From Litoreibacter arenae DSM 19593 (GTDB lineage Bacteria > Pseudomonadota > Alphaproteobacteria > Rhodobacterales > Rhodobacteraceae): a stretch of 60,333 nucleotides of DNA. The translations under genes were made by a program, and so were the position numbers. The DNA is taken from positions 1 through 60,333 of the forward strand of contig NZ_KE557307.1 in assembly GCF_000442275.2 (NCBI RefSeq), written 5' to 3'. Shown in pieces: positions 17,026-25,290 of the stretch. The notes below the pieces were generated by a model that worked only from the letters and a program-made list of their open reading frames with translations, ran no database searches and was not told the origin of the DNA. Within the stretch, counting starts at the first letter, position 1. Every line of letters starts with the position of its first letter.

Positions 17026-17031
17026 GGCGAC
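17026..17031. repeat. Right flanking direct repeat of the mobile element (GGCGAC)
   Basis: Matches GGCCAC at 2174-2179 in 5 of 6 bases. It encodes the same Val-Ala pair of ardC on the minus strand (GTCGCC here, GTGGCC on the other side). Confidence 0.65.
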
Positions 17032-17748
17032 GATCTCTTCGCGCGCGTAGGCCGTATTGCCGAACCTCGCATCACCATAGGACCGGTTGAGCCGGTGCCG
17101 CGCCTTCGTGGCATGGGCCAGCTCATGCGCCCAGACCCCGTAGAAGGATCGCGGATCCTCGAAGAGCGAGATGTCGGGCATATAGACCTTGTCGACGGCG
17201 GCCATGTAGTAGGCCTCCCGACCGGTGAAGCTGGTCACGATATCGATCGCGTCGAAGAAGTCCTGCATGTGCGGGATCGGTTCGTGCGGCGGGTGATCCG
17301 GAGCCGGTGCAGGCGCGGGATGAAAGCTTTCGGGCAGACCTTCGACCTGGTCCGCATTGAACACGCGGTAGGCTTTCTGAAACCGGAAGCCGCTCGACGC
17401 AGTCTCTTCGGCCTGCGCGTCGCTTTCTTTCTCTCTGTCGCGCGGTTTCGCTTGGCCGTAATAGACGACGACAGAGGATTTCTCGCCTTTGCGCACCTTT
17501 GCCTCCAGTGCGTTGACCTGGCGGATCGTCATCCAGAACGGGGACGCGTAGCCTGCGTGCTGCATGCGCATAGTCAGAAGGAAGTTGTTGATACCCTGAT
17601 AGGGTTCGCCGGTGTGCCGCAGCGGTCGCGTGCTGGCACCGGCAATCCACGGTTTGCGCCAGGGTAAAACACCGCGTTCGATGACGCGGATCAGTTCGTT
17701 GGTGATCACCTCAGAGGCGTCGAATTTGGACATGCGGGATCGGGCCAT
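17026..17748 (-). pseudogene. ardC: ArdC-like antirestriction protein, N-terminal half (split gene)
   Basis: 241 codons from an ATG with AAAGGAGG upstream. The N-terminal ssDNA-binding ArdC region (residues about 10-130) includes LPWRKPWIAG, GINNFLLTMRMQ, KVRKGEKSSVVVYYG and FQKAYRVFNADQVEGLP. A zincin-like metallopeptidase domain follows with HELAH (HExxH) in VWAHELAHATKARHR. It reaches AREEIVA and then enters the mobile element, where a stop occurs at 17017. The missing end is at 1985-2179. The truncated protein keeps both the DNA-binding domain and HExxH, so residual activity is possible but unproven. Confidence 0.85.
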
Positions 17749-17782
17749 GACAGGCCTCCTTTCGAAAGGGTTGAAGAACGGA

Positions 17783-18181
17783 TCAGCGATTGCGATGTTG
17801 GCGCTGATCGATCAGGATCTGAGCACCGAACGGTTCGACCAGATCGAGATACGTGGTCAGCGGCACAGCGGCGGATGTTTTGACCGAGGTGTCCTCATCG
17901 GACGGCACTCGGATCACCCGCGGCAGCCTTGCGAGGGCAACCACGTCTGAGACCGGCCGGATATCGATCAAAGGAACGCCGAGTGCGACCGCCAGCGTCG
18001 CGAGCGGAAAACGCTCAACCGGCGCGTAGGTCGATACCGTCGTCCATCCGAAGTGAATAAAGGTACCGCCCCCGCCGCAAACGATGTGCGCATTCGGCAA
18101 AGTCGTTGCCAGGCGGAGATAGCCGACATCGCGACGGATGGATTCACGCTCAAGCCTACGTGCGAGGTCAACCTGACCGAT
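17783..18181 (-). pseudogene. Unknown protein, probably lacking its start
   Basis: The frame is open from just below the stop at 18182-18184 to 17783 (about 132 codons), but no ATG or GTG starts it; a TTG at 18098-18100 is the only common start. The middle is coherent: RRDVGYLRLATTLPNAHIV, GGGGTFIHFGW, then ALGVPLIDIRPVSDV. It lies upstream of ardC in the same direction, as expected for an old plasmid operon gene that has lost its 5' end. I do not recognise the family. Confidence 0.4.
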
Positions 18182-18578
18182 CTAGCGCAGATCTTTGTGC
18201 CGCCACCATGAAGCGGCGGTCGCGCGTAGCACGCGCAGGATTCCTGTTTGCATGGGAAAGGTCTCAGCCAGAAATGTCAGACCGGAACCCGGCCCGGACC
18301 CGTCAGAGAAACCCCCAAAGGCCCTCTTCCGTCAGTCCCAAAACCGGAAGGGAACTTTCACTTTCAGCGTTTGAATCCGTACCGCTGGATCGGCGCTGCC
18401 GTCCCAAGGTCCTTTTGTGTCGTCAGATCTGCTGCCGAAGCCACAAGAGCTTTCCGAAATACCGGTGCGATGCCAATAGGAGGTCGGCAATGTGGCCTGT
18501 GACGATAATGTGTTCCATTATCGTTACCGCACTTGGGGTCCGATTTCGACGATTCCGATGACCGTGATGAACTGCCTG
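18182..18578. other. Gene-poor stretch with one palindrome
   Basis: About 400 bp between the broken plasmid gene and the IS3 element. Several frames are open for short distances, but none has convincing protein character or a good start. The only structure noted is the palindrome at 18502-18524. It is probably scrambled junction DNA. Confidence 0.4.
18502..18524. promoter_or_regulatory. Perfect 9-bp palindrome (ACGATAATG-N5-CATTATCGT)
   Basis: ACGATAATG and CATTATCGT flank TGTTC. The AT-rich, two-fold symmetric form resembles an operator for a dimeric regulator; the ATAAT/ATTAT halves vaguely recall Fur/Irr-type sites. It is not followed by a T-run, and the gene it might have served was probably displaced by the IS3 element 54 bp away. 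Confidence 0.35.
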
Positions 18579-18596
18579 TGAGGTGCCCCTAGTTTC

Positions 18597-19475
18597 CTAG
18601 ACGCCTGCTTCGTTCATTTTCTTCTGTTTCATTTCATAGTCAACGGGCGACAGCATGCCGTTGTTCGTGTGTTTGCGTGTTGGGTTGTAGAACATCTCGA
18701 TGTAATCGAACACATCCTGCCTTGCAGCATTGCGCGTCAGGTACGTCCGCCGCCTGATCCGTTCTCGTTTCAATAGCTGGAAGAAGCTTTCTGCGACGGC
18801 ATTGTCATGGCAGTTTCCACGTCTGCTCATGCTTGCATCCAGATTGTGTTTGCCGAGAAACGATTGCCACTCTTTGCTGGTGAACTGTGAACCTTGATCG
18901 GAGTGGATCATAACTTTGATCTTTAGTTTGCGCCTCCATACTGCGGCCAGTAGTGCCTGCAAGGCGAGGTCAGTCGTCATGCGCGATTGTATCGACCATC
19001 CGACAACCCGCCTGGAGAACAGGTCGATCACGACAGCCAGGTATGACCAGCCCTCATGGGTTTTGATGTACGTGATATCGGTCACCCAAACTGTGTCCGG
19101 AGCATCAACCTCGAACTGCCGGTCGAGCGTGTTGTCGGCGACGGCCGCAGGTTTGCCACCATATCGACCAGGGCGGCGTTTGTAGCCAATCTGTGCCGCT
19201 ATGCCCGCTAAGCTGGCCAACCGCGCAACACGGTTCTCAGAGCAAATCTCACCTTGATCCAGGAGATCATCATGAAGCTTGCGGTATCCATATACTTTGC
19301 CGCTATCTGTCCATGCTTGTTGGATCAGATCAGTTTGCCGGGCGTCTTCAAGCGCTCGCTGCCTTAACGGTTCTTTAAGCCATGCATAGAACCCGCTGAA
19401 ATGGACAGCCAGCACACGACACATCGACCGCACCGAGAACTCCGTCCGATGAGCCTCGATAAACGCGTACCTCAC
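18597..19475 (-). CDS. IS3-family transposase OrfB (DDE integrase core)
   Basis: 292 aa. The helical N-terminus has VYGYRKLHDDLLDQGE. The catalytic motifs are VTDITYIKTHEGW (first Asp), HSDQGSQFTSKEW (second Asp) and DNAVAESFFQLLKRERI (Glu), followed by FYNPTRKHTNNGMLSPVDYE. All three acids are intact. The start overlaps the orfA stop, consistent with programmed frameshifting to the OrfAB transposase. Confidence 0.9.
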   Translation of the reverse strand: MRYAFIEAHRTEFSVRSMCRVLAVHFSGFYAWLKEPLRQRALEDARQTDLIQQAWTDSGKVYGYRKLHDDLLDQGEICSENRVARLASLAGIAAQIGYKRRPGRYGGKPAAVADNTLDRQFEVDAPDTVWVTDITYIKTHEGWSYLAVVIDLFSRRVVGWSIQSRMTTDLALQALLAAVWRRKLKIKVMIHSDQGSQFTSKEWQSFLGKHNLDASMSRRGNCHDNAVAESFFQLLKRERIRRRTYLTRNAARQDVFDYIEMFYNPTRKHTNNGMLSPVDYEMKQKKMNEAGV

Positions 19476-19753
19476 TGAGACTCTCGCGCGAAGTACGCGG
19501 TCGCCTTTTTTAAGATGGTGCGTTCCTCGGTGACCCGCGCCAGTTCACGCTTCAATCGCCTTATCTCTGCAGCTTGATCCGCCACTTCTGATCTGACGCT
19601 CGGTGACTTCGCGGACTGCGCCTTCCAAGTGTACAAGGACTTGGTGCCAATCCCCAGCCGTTCGGCCACCTCGCTGACCGCGTATCCGCGCTCCACGATC
19701 TGCGCCACAGCGTCCTGCTTAAACTCATCTGTAAAGCAAATGCCCTTGCTCAT
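19472..19753 (-). CDS. IS3-family transposase OrfA
   Basis: 93 aa from the ATG at 19751-19753, chosen because AAGGAGAG lies just upstream. MSKGICFTDEFKQDAVAQI opens the HTH region (GYAVSEVAERLGIGTKSLYTW), and a leucine-zipper-like helix (AAEIRRLKRELARVTEERTI) closes it. It binds the IS ends and supplies the N-terminus of the frameshifted transposase. Confidence 0.88.
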   Translation of the reverse strand: MSKGICFTDEFKQDAVAQIVERGYAVSEVAERLGIGTKSLYTWKAQSAKSPSVRSEVADQAAEIRRLKRELARVTEERTILKKATAYFARESQ

Positions 19754-19974
19754 ATCGTCTCTCCTTGGTTCCAAAATTACCAAGCAAAGCGTCTACAAAT
19801 CTAGGGGCACCTCAGGCCACCTCTGACCGGATAAACATACAGAGACATAAAGATGCCAATAAGCGGTGTAAGATATGCAGAACTTAACTTGAAAAGCATC
19901 TCGTTGAAGTGGTACATGCTTGATCAGAATCTTGGGGCCGAAAGTGGACAAATCAGGTCGTACCGGTTTTAAAG

Positions 19975-20925
19975 GTGGTACCTGTGACAGATGAACGTAG
20001 TGCAGCTCTTATTCTCTTGGCGTCGTTCAACGGCGGCAAATATTTGGAAGAACAGTTGGCTAGCTTTTTAGCGCAAACTTACAAACGGTGGAACCTTCTG
20101 GTATCCGATGACGGCTCATCGGACGATACCACAGATATTTTAGCCAAGTTTAGAGCCGAAGTAGGAAGCGATCACGAGGTTACCATCGTTTCAGGTCCGG
20201 GATCAGGCTGTACCGATAATTTTCTTTCGCTCATAAAACGAATACCTAAAGGCACTTCTTTGGTTGCTCTGTCCGATCAGGACGATGTCTGGCTTCCTGA
20301 GAAGCTCGAAAAGGGGCGTATCGCAATTGAATCTGCAACGGATGGAGAACAACCTGTGCTTTATTGTGCAAGCAGTTTCATCTGCAATGAAACCTTGGAC
20401 ACCAGAACAGCATCACCTGCATTCAGGCGCGACCCAAGCTTTGAAAATGCACTTGTCCAGTCCATTGGTGGCGGCAATACAATGATGTTGAATGGCCCCG
20501 CTATCCGCTTGATCCAAGCCGCCGCACAGGAGGTCGGCGACGTGGTCATTCACGACTGGTGGATTTACCAGATTATCACAGGCTGCGGAGGTACGGTGAT
20601 CCGTAAAGACATCCCAGTGTTATATTACCGTCAGCATGACAAGAATGTTATCGGAGCAAATAGCTCGATCCGTGGAAAACTACATCGTATTCTTTTCGTC
20701 GCCGGACGCCAGTTTTCGAAATGGAATGAGATAAATATCGCTGCTCTCAGCGCGTCGCGTCATAGATTTACACCGGAGGCGAGAAAAGCGCTGGCGTACT
20801 TTTCCGAGGCTCGTCATGGCGGTCTGATCAAACGGCTCAAAGCACTCTACCGGTCCGGCGCTGTTCGTCAGACCAGCAAGGGGACACTTGCACTCTATCT
20901 CGCATGCGCTACTCGAAAGCTATAA
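19975..20925 (+). CDS. Family 2 glycosyltransferase (rhamnosyltransferase-like)
   Basis: 316 aa from a GTG at 19975 (AAAGGTGG region; a second GTG at 19984 is possible). It has the GT-A opening ILLASFNGGKYLEEQLASFLAQTY and then VSDDGSSDDT, followed by LVALSDQDDVWLPEKLEKG, the DxD-type metal site (QDD) and the DDVW motif typical of rhamnosyl- and related transferases. HDWWIYQI lies near the C-terminal part. It would add a sugar to a growing surface polysaccharide at the cytoplasmic face. Codon use is AT-richer than in the nir region, suggesting transfer. Confidence 0.82.
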   Translation: MVPVTDERSAALILLASFNGGKYLEEQLASFLAQTYKRWNLLVSDDGSSDDTTDILAKFRAEVGSDHEVTIVSGPGSGCTDNFLSLIKRIPKGTSLVALSDQDDVWLPEKLEKGRIAIESATDGEQPVLYCASSFICNETLDTRTASPAFRRDPSFENALVQSIGGGNTMMLNGPAIRLIQAAAQEVGDVVIHDWWIYQIITGCGGTVIRKDIPVLYYRQHDKNVIGANSSIRGKLHRILFVAGRQFSKWNEINIAALSASRHRFTPEARKALAYFSEARHGGLIKRLKALYRSGAVRQTSKGTLALYLACATRKL

Positions 20926-21152
20926 GCGGATGGCCGCTTGGGGTGGGCTAAAACTTACACCGTCAAGCTGTTGCAAACTTCGGGAAATAATGGGATAGGT
21001 TCGCCGCAAATCGGTAAGAAAGAAAGTGCTTTGCTCATTCGAAACAAACTAGCTCTGCCTGTATGATCAGCGAAAATCCTTGGATCAACATTTCCCTCGC
21101 AGAAGCGTCTTTCGCCAAGGCTTCTCGCAACATTAAAATGAAGCAGTAAACA

Positions 21153-22418
21153 ATGCTCAAACGTATCGTCTCCTATTTCCATACACTTACTCTATATCCA
21201 GCGGCTCGTGCGATGGTGACTTTTCAGTCCGAGCGTCAGCGCTTTAAGACAATGGGACAGCAGCCCAAGGTGCATTTTGAGGCCTCGTACGAGGGCCAGC
21301 GCATCATGTTGCTCGCGTTGTATGAAAAGGGTCAGCTACGCCCCGACGTGATCCGCCTGATCGAAACGGCTCGCGCCGAAGGGCTCTATGTTCTCGCGGT
21401 CAACACCCTCAAGCTGAGTAACCCGTCTATGTTTGAGGGCATGATTGATTGCTACATCGAACGCCCCAACTTTGGCCGTGACTTCGGGAGCTATAAGACC
21501 GGCTTTTTGCACGTTTTCAAGAACAACTGGCATGAGACATGCCAGCGCCTTCTTATGATCAACGACAGCATTTTCTTTTCTTCCGAACGCATGCCGAAAT
21601 TCCTTAACGACATGATGAACTCCGACATAGAAGTACTCGGCTCAACCGAGAACTATGACATGGAATACCATCTTGGATCGTTTTGCATTGCAATCGCGCA
21701 ATCTGTTCTGAAGCAGCCATCATTTCAAAAGTACTGGCACAGCTATCGCCTCACTGATGTGCGACCGCGGGTTATAAAGAGAGGCGAGCTTAAGCTCTCG
21801 AAAGTATTGAAAAGTTGCGTTTCAAAACATAGCGCCTTTAACGCACTTTATAGTGCGTCTAGATTCAGTTCGGCGATTGCCGCAGATGACAATCTCCTCA
21901 GCTTTGCCATTACGAGCGTGCGAACTTCTACTATATTTGCTTGGAAGCGAGCATCGTTAAAGAATGTAGCTGATGAATACCGTGACAGATTCGCCGTGCC
22001 AAAACTGGAAATGGAGAAGTCTCCGAAATCTATCGAAATTGCCGTAAAGGAATATTTTGACGAAGTTCACGTTCAAACCTATTCAGAATTGAAAGAGTTT
22101 CTCAAATCGCGACTTAGTACCAATAATATCTCTGACGAGCATTTGCGTCGGATTATGCATGCAGAGTTTCTTGAGAGTTTCATGTCTGGCAGCCAAATCC
22201 ACCAGAACGCCTCTATTCTTATTAGATTGGGGCTTCCGATTATCAAGCTCGACGGTCTCTATAGGGGTATCTTCTCGTATGAGGATATGGCGCGTATCTG
22301 TGAAATGCTAAAGGATGATGAAGGCCACGAACTCGGTGCTCTCCTAATCTCACGGCCATATGGCGGTCGGTACTTGACGGGTTGGAAACGCGCTGCGTTT
22401 GAAGCTGGGCTTCTATAA
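21153..22418 (+). CDS. RgpF-like rhamnan synthesis/glycosyltransferase protein
   Basis: 421 aa. Features match the RgpF family: ALYEKGQLRPDVIRLIETARAEG, RPNFGRDFGSYKTGF (the NxGRDFGSYK signature) and LLMINDSIFFSSERMP. Family members act in rhamnose-polysaccharide assembly. It lies between a GT2 gene and a sulfotransferase-like gene in the same direction, with rfb genes for dTDP-rhamnose nearby, which supports rhamnan- or rhamnose-containing polymer synthesis. Confidence 0.8.
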   Translation: MLKRIVSYFHTLTLYPAARAMVTFQSERQRFKTMGQQPKVHFEASYEGQRIMLLALYEKGQLRPDVIRLIETARAEGLYVLAVNTLKLSNPSMFEGMIDCYIERPNFGRDFGSYKTGFLHVFKNNWHETCQRLLMINDSIFFSSERMPKFLNDMMNSDIEVLGSTENYDMEYHLGSFCIAIAQSVLKQPSFQKYWHSYRLTDVRPRVIKRGELKLSKVLKSCVSKHSAFNALYSASRFSSAIAADDNLLSFAITSVRTSTIFAWKRASLKNVADEYRDRFAVPKLEMEKSPKSIEIAVKEYFDEVHVQTYSELKEFLKSRLSTNNISDEHLRRIMHAEFLESFMSGSQIHQNASILIRLGLPIIKLDGLYRGIFSYEDMARICEMLKDDEGHELGALLISRPYGGRYLTGWKRAAFEAGLL

Positions 22419-22440
22419 GCGCCTGAAGTAGGAATAAATA

Positions 22441-22560
22441 ATGAAACAGAAAATTAACCTGTTCAGAGCAGATATTTACGGTGCTATAACTTCGGAACCG
22501 GATTTGAAAAAGTCCTTCGAGCGGCTCAAAGCGTTGAACGGAGCACATTTTAAGGCTTAG
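22441..22560 (+). CDS. Small 39-aa ORF between polysaccharide genes
   Basis: Begins at the ATG at 22441, with AGTAGGA seven bases upstream, and ends with TAG at 22558. It reads MKQKINLFRADIYG, then SEPDLKKSFERLKALNG. It lies 22 bp after the RgpF-like gene in the same direction. No family is recognised. It could be a real small protein or the head of a lost larger gene. Confidence 0.35.
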   Translation: MKQKINLFRADIYGAITSEPDLKKSFERLKALNGAHFKA

Positions 22561-22626
22561 TATAGAAAAGAACTGAAGATATCTGATCTTAGAGTCTGAC
22601 CGACGTATCGTATAGGGGTACAGAAT

Positions 22627-23778
22627 TTGAATAGAGTATTTTTGCATATTGGAATGCATAAGACCGGATCTACAGCGATTCAATCGGCGTTTAACGGTTA
22701 CGACGATGGTCTATTGAAATACGCAGATTTCGGTTATGAAAATCATTCGATCCCGATCTATACCGCCTACTCAGCTCATTATAAAACCTACCACATCTGG
22801 CAGAACGCAAACCTAAGCCCTCAGCAGATTGAGAACAAAAGACAATTGTACAGAAACCGAATTACTCAGGAGATTTCACAATCTGGTGAATATGACCTTC
22901 TTATCTCTGGGGAGGATATTTCGCTACTGTCGGACTCTGAACTTTGTGAACTTCAGAAAGCTTTCGAAAAATTCGAGAAGCAAGTTGTAGTCATTGTCTA
23001 TGTTAGAAGTCCAATATCCTTTATTCGAAGCAATTATCAAGAAGTAATAAAGAACGGGTTGAATCCTAATATACCCCCTCCACCAAACTATCGGTTCAGG
23101 ATCGAGAAATTCGTCAAAGCTTTTGGGCATAGCAGTGTTATTGTAAGACCCTTTAGCCGTGGGGAACTTCGCGAACATAACGTTGTCGAAGATTTCTCCC
23201 AGTTGATCGGTGTTGCAGCTCCAAGGCATAGCAACGATGCGAATACCTCACTATCTACAGAAGCCACAAGGATCCTCTATCAGTTGAACGAAATGATTTT
23301 GACTTTTGGCGATGACCCCGATTATTTGCATGCTAGAAATCAAATACGAGCACATGTAAGATGTGCGTTCCCCGGAAGTTTTGAGATTCCTCTACCGCTC
23401 ATATCGGGCCTAGTCGATGAAGCAGATAGCGAATGGCTCTATGGAGCGACAAATGTAGACTTCAGGTTGCCTGCTATCCAAGTTAATCATTTTTCTGAGT
23501 CCGAGCTTAATAACTATTTTAACATGCTGGAGCCAGTAACCATTAACAAACTCAAAGAGTATCTGAACCAGAAACTTGGACTCCAAAAATTTCCGGAAAA
23601 TAAACGCTCTTTACTAGCTCACTATTTTATGTCTTTCTTAAGGCCGAAAGATACGTGTTATTCGAAATTCGATCAGGACTGTTATCTTCGTTTAAACCCG
23701 GACGTCAAGGAAGCGGGTATGGATCCATATCAACACTACTTGCAATATGGAAGATTTGCTGGACGTCGCATTGGATAA
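22627..23778 (+). CDS. Sulfotransferase-like protein of polysaccharide cluster
   Basis: 383 aa. The N-terminus FLHIGMHKTGSTAIQSAFNG is the 5'-phosphosulfate loop of PAPS-dependent sulfotransferases. VVVIVYVRSPISFIRSNYQE matches the 3'-phosphate-binding Arg/Ser motif. The C-terminal 40 residues (DQDCYLRLNPDVKEAGMDPY, then HYLQYGRFAGR) are a short repeat domain often found attached to glycan-modifying enzymes. It probably sulfates a surface glycan, as in other marine roseobacters. TTG and ATG choices agree within a few codons. Confidence 0.75.
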   Translation: MNRVFLHIGMHKTGSTAIQSAFNGYDDGLLKYADFGYENHSIPIYTAYSAHYKTYHIWQNANLSPQQIENKRQLYRNRITQEISQSGEYDLLISGEDISLLSDSELCELQKAFEKFEKQVVVIVYVRSPISFIRSNYQEVIKNGLNPNIPPPPNYRFRIEKFVKAFGHSSVIVRPFSRGELREHNVVEDFSQLIGVAAPRHSNDANTSLSTEATRILYQLNEMILTFGDDPDYLHARNQIRAHVRCAFPGSFEIPLPLISGLVDEADSEWLYGATNVDFRLPAIQVNHFSESELNNYFNMLEPVTINKLKEYLNQKLGLQKFPENKRSLLAHYFMSFLRPKDTCYSKFDQDCYLRLNPDVKEAGMDPYQHYLQYGRFAGRRIG

Positions 23779-23815
23779 ATGGCGGTTAAAAAGAGAATAC
23801 CTATTGAAAGCGAGC

Positions 23816-24634
23816 TTAGTTTTCTAACAAGCCCTGATGATTCCTCCACAGAAGTAAAATCCCAAGTGCCATGAGCACGAGAGAGGTGATGACAGGGAAA
23901 GCTAGGGACAAATACGCGCCTTCATAAGATGGCGCGTAAATGCCTTTACGTAAATAACCGACCACGTGCATCAGGGGGTTCCACCACAGGATATCCTGCG
24001 CAAATTTGGGCATCGCCTCAAAGGGAAGAAACAGTCCGGAGATCAAAATGAGCGGGCGCGTCAGGATTTGCCACATCCGCTCCCAAACCGGAAAAGCCAT
24101 CATCACGTAGCAATTGAAACATCCGACACCAAAGCCAAGCAACCCACCCAAGAGGTATGAAAGCGCGACCTGCGTGTAGTCGGGGCTGATCCTGAGATCA
24201 AGAATGATAAACATGCCAAAGAACATGGCATACCCGACAAGAACATGGGTGAGCAGGTGCAACGCACAGCGTGCGATAAGCGCATCCATGAAGGTAACGG
24301 CCGGATACTTCAGCAAGCTGCGTGAGTAATTGAGCGAGGTCGCGGTTTTGTTCGCGATATCGTTAAACAGCATAAACGGTAGATAGCCCGTTGCGTAAAA
24401 CAAGGGAAAACTATCTCCAAGCGGCGGAGATTTTATCACGAACGAGAAGACTGTCGTCAGGACGGTGAGTGCGAGCACAGGCTCAAGAATTGCCCACGCG
24501 TAACCACCCGGAGACCGTCCATAGGTCGTTGACATCTCACGCATGATCAGTGCGAAAATAGTTCGGGCTGTCCGGAATTTACGGGCGCGTAGCCCGTCTT
24601 GCTCTAGCAAGTCGCCTTTCGAAGGACTGTTCAT
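23816..24634 (-). CDS. kpsM: ABC-2 type polysaccharide export permease (KpsM-like)
   Basis: 272 aa with about six hydrophobic segments. Family features are FALIMREMSTTYGRSPGGYAW at the start and FPLFYATGYLPFMLFNDI, RPLILISGLFLPFEAMP and WWNPLMHVVGYLRKG later. It forms the inner-membrane channel for capsule or exopolysaccharide export with the ATPase encoded just upstream; the two genes overlap by 4 bp. It converges with the sulfotransferase-like gene across a 37-bp gap. Confidence 0.88.
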   Translation of the reverse strand: MNSPSKGDLLEQDGLRARKFRTARTIFALIMREMSTTYGRSPGGYAWAILEPVLALTVLTTVFSFVIKSPPLGDSFPLFYATGYLPFMLFNDIANKTATSLNYSRSLLKYPAVTFMDALIARCALHLLTHVLVGYAMFFGMFIILDLRISPDYTQVALSYLLGGLLGFGVGCFNCYVMMAFPVWERMWQILTRPLILISGLFLPFEAMPKFAQDILWWNPLMHVVGYLRKGIYAPSYEGAYLSLAFPVITSLVLMALGILLLWRNHQGLLEN

Positions 24635-25287
24635 CGCTTCATATTCTCCATGTGGTGGGAGATCGCATCTTCGACACTCTCATACATTGTCAGAGAACCG
24701 TTTTCGAGCACCGCAGCCTTGCTGCACATCTGGCGAACGATAGCCATGGAGTGAGAGACCACTATCGCTCCGGATGCACCAATCCGTCTTTGGAAAACTT
24801 CATTCGCCTTCACCTTGAAACGTTCGTCGCCAACGCTTGTCACTTCGTCAACCAGATAGGTATCAAAGCGGATACCCATGGAGACGCCAAAGGCGAGCCG
24901 CGATCGCATGCCAGAGGAATACGTGCGAAAGGGCAGATGATAGTGTTGACCCAGCTCCGCGAAATCTTCGACGAAGGCACTGAGCATGTCGGTATCAACG
25001 CCATAGACACGTGATATAAAGCGCACATTCTGCGCGCCTGTTAAGTCACCATGGAACGAGCCTGCAAACCCCACGGGCCATGAGATCGTTCCATCACTCC
25101 AGATGCGTCCGCTTGTCGGTTTCTGATTGCCGGCGATGAGGTTCATCAGGGTCGACTTGCCCGCACCATTGCGACCAAGGAGTGCGACAGCTATTCCCGT
25201 TGGAAAAACCACATTGATACCACGTGCGACGGTCTTTACTTCCCCGCGGGTGCGGTAGGTCTTCCAGACATCCTCACAAACAATCAT
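24631..25287 (-). CDS. kpsT: ABC transporter ATPase for polysaccharide export (KpsT-like)
   Basis: 218 aa. Walker A is GRNGAGKSTLMNLIAG, the signature motif is degenerate (TYSSGMRSRLAFGVSMG, typical for KpsT/Wzt), and Walker B is YLVDEVTSVGDERF. The short length, without a C-terminal sugar-binding domain, matches KpsT. It energises export through the KpsM-like permease. It starts 3 bp after the KpsE-like gene, so the three form one leftward operon. Confidence 0.9.
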   Translation of the reverse strand: MIVCEDVWKTYRTRGEVKTVARGINVVFPTGIAVALLGRNGAGKSTLMNLIAGNQKPTSGRIWSDGTISWPVGFAGSFHGDLTGAQNVRFISRVYGVDTDMLSAFVEDFAELGQHYHLPFRTYSSGMRSRLAFGVSMGIRFDTYLVDEVTSVGDERFKVKANEVFQRRIGASGAIVVSHSMAIVRQMCSKAAVLENGSLTMYESVEDAISHHMENMKR

Positions 25288-25290
25288 GGC

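Larger units (their letters stand above)
18579..19814 (-). mobile_element. IS3-family insertion sequence, apparently complete
   Basis: 1236-bp element. Its inverted repeats begin TGAGGTGCCCCTAG at both ends and continue into TAGACGC. It carries orfA and orfB on the minus strand. Flanking 3-bp sequences differ (CTG and GGC), so no target duplication is evident. It marks the border between the plasmid-backbone debris and the polysaccharide genes. A related but decayed end (GAGGTGCTCCTAGTTT) occurs near 30052. Confidence 0.85.

Noticed and set aside
18106-18561. 151-codon plus-strand frame in the gene-poor gap
   Set aside because: Low-complexity, Arg/Ser-rich translation with no motif or good start; opposite frames are equally poor.
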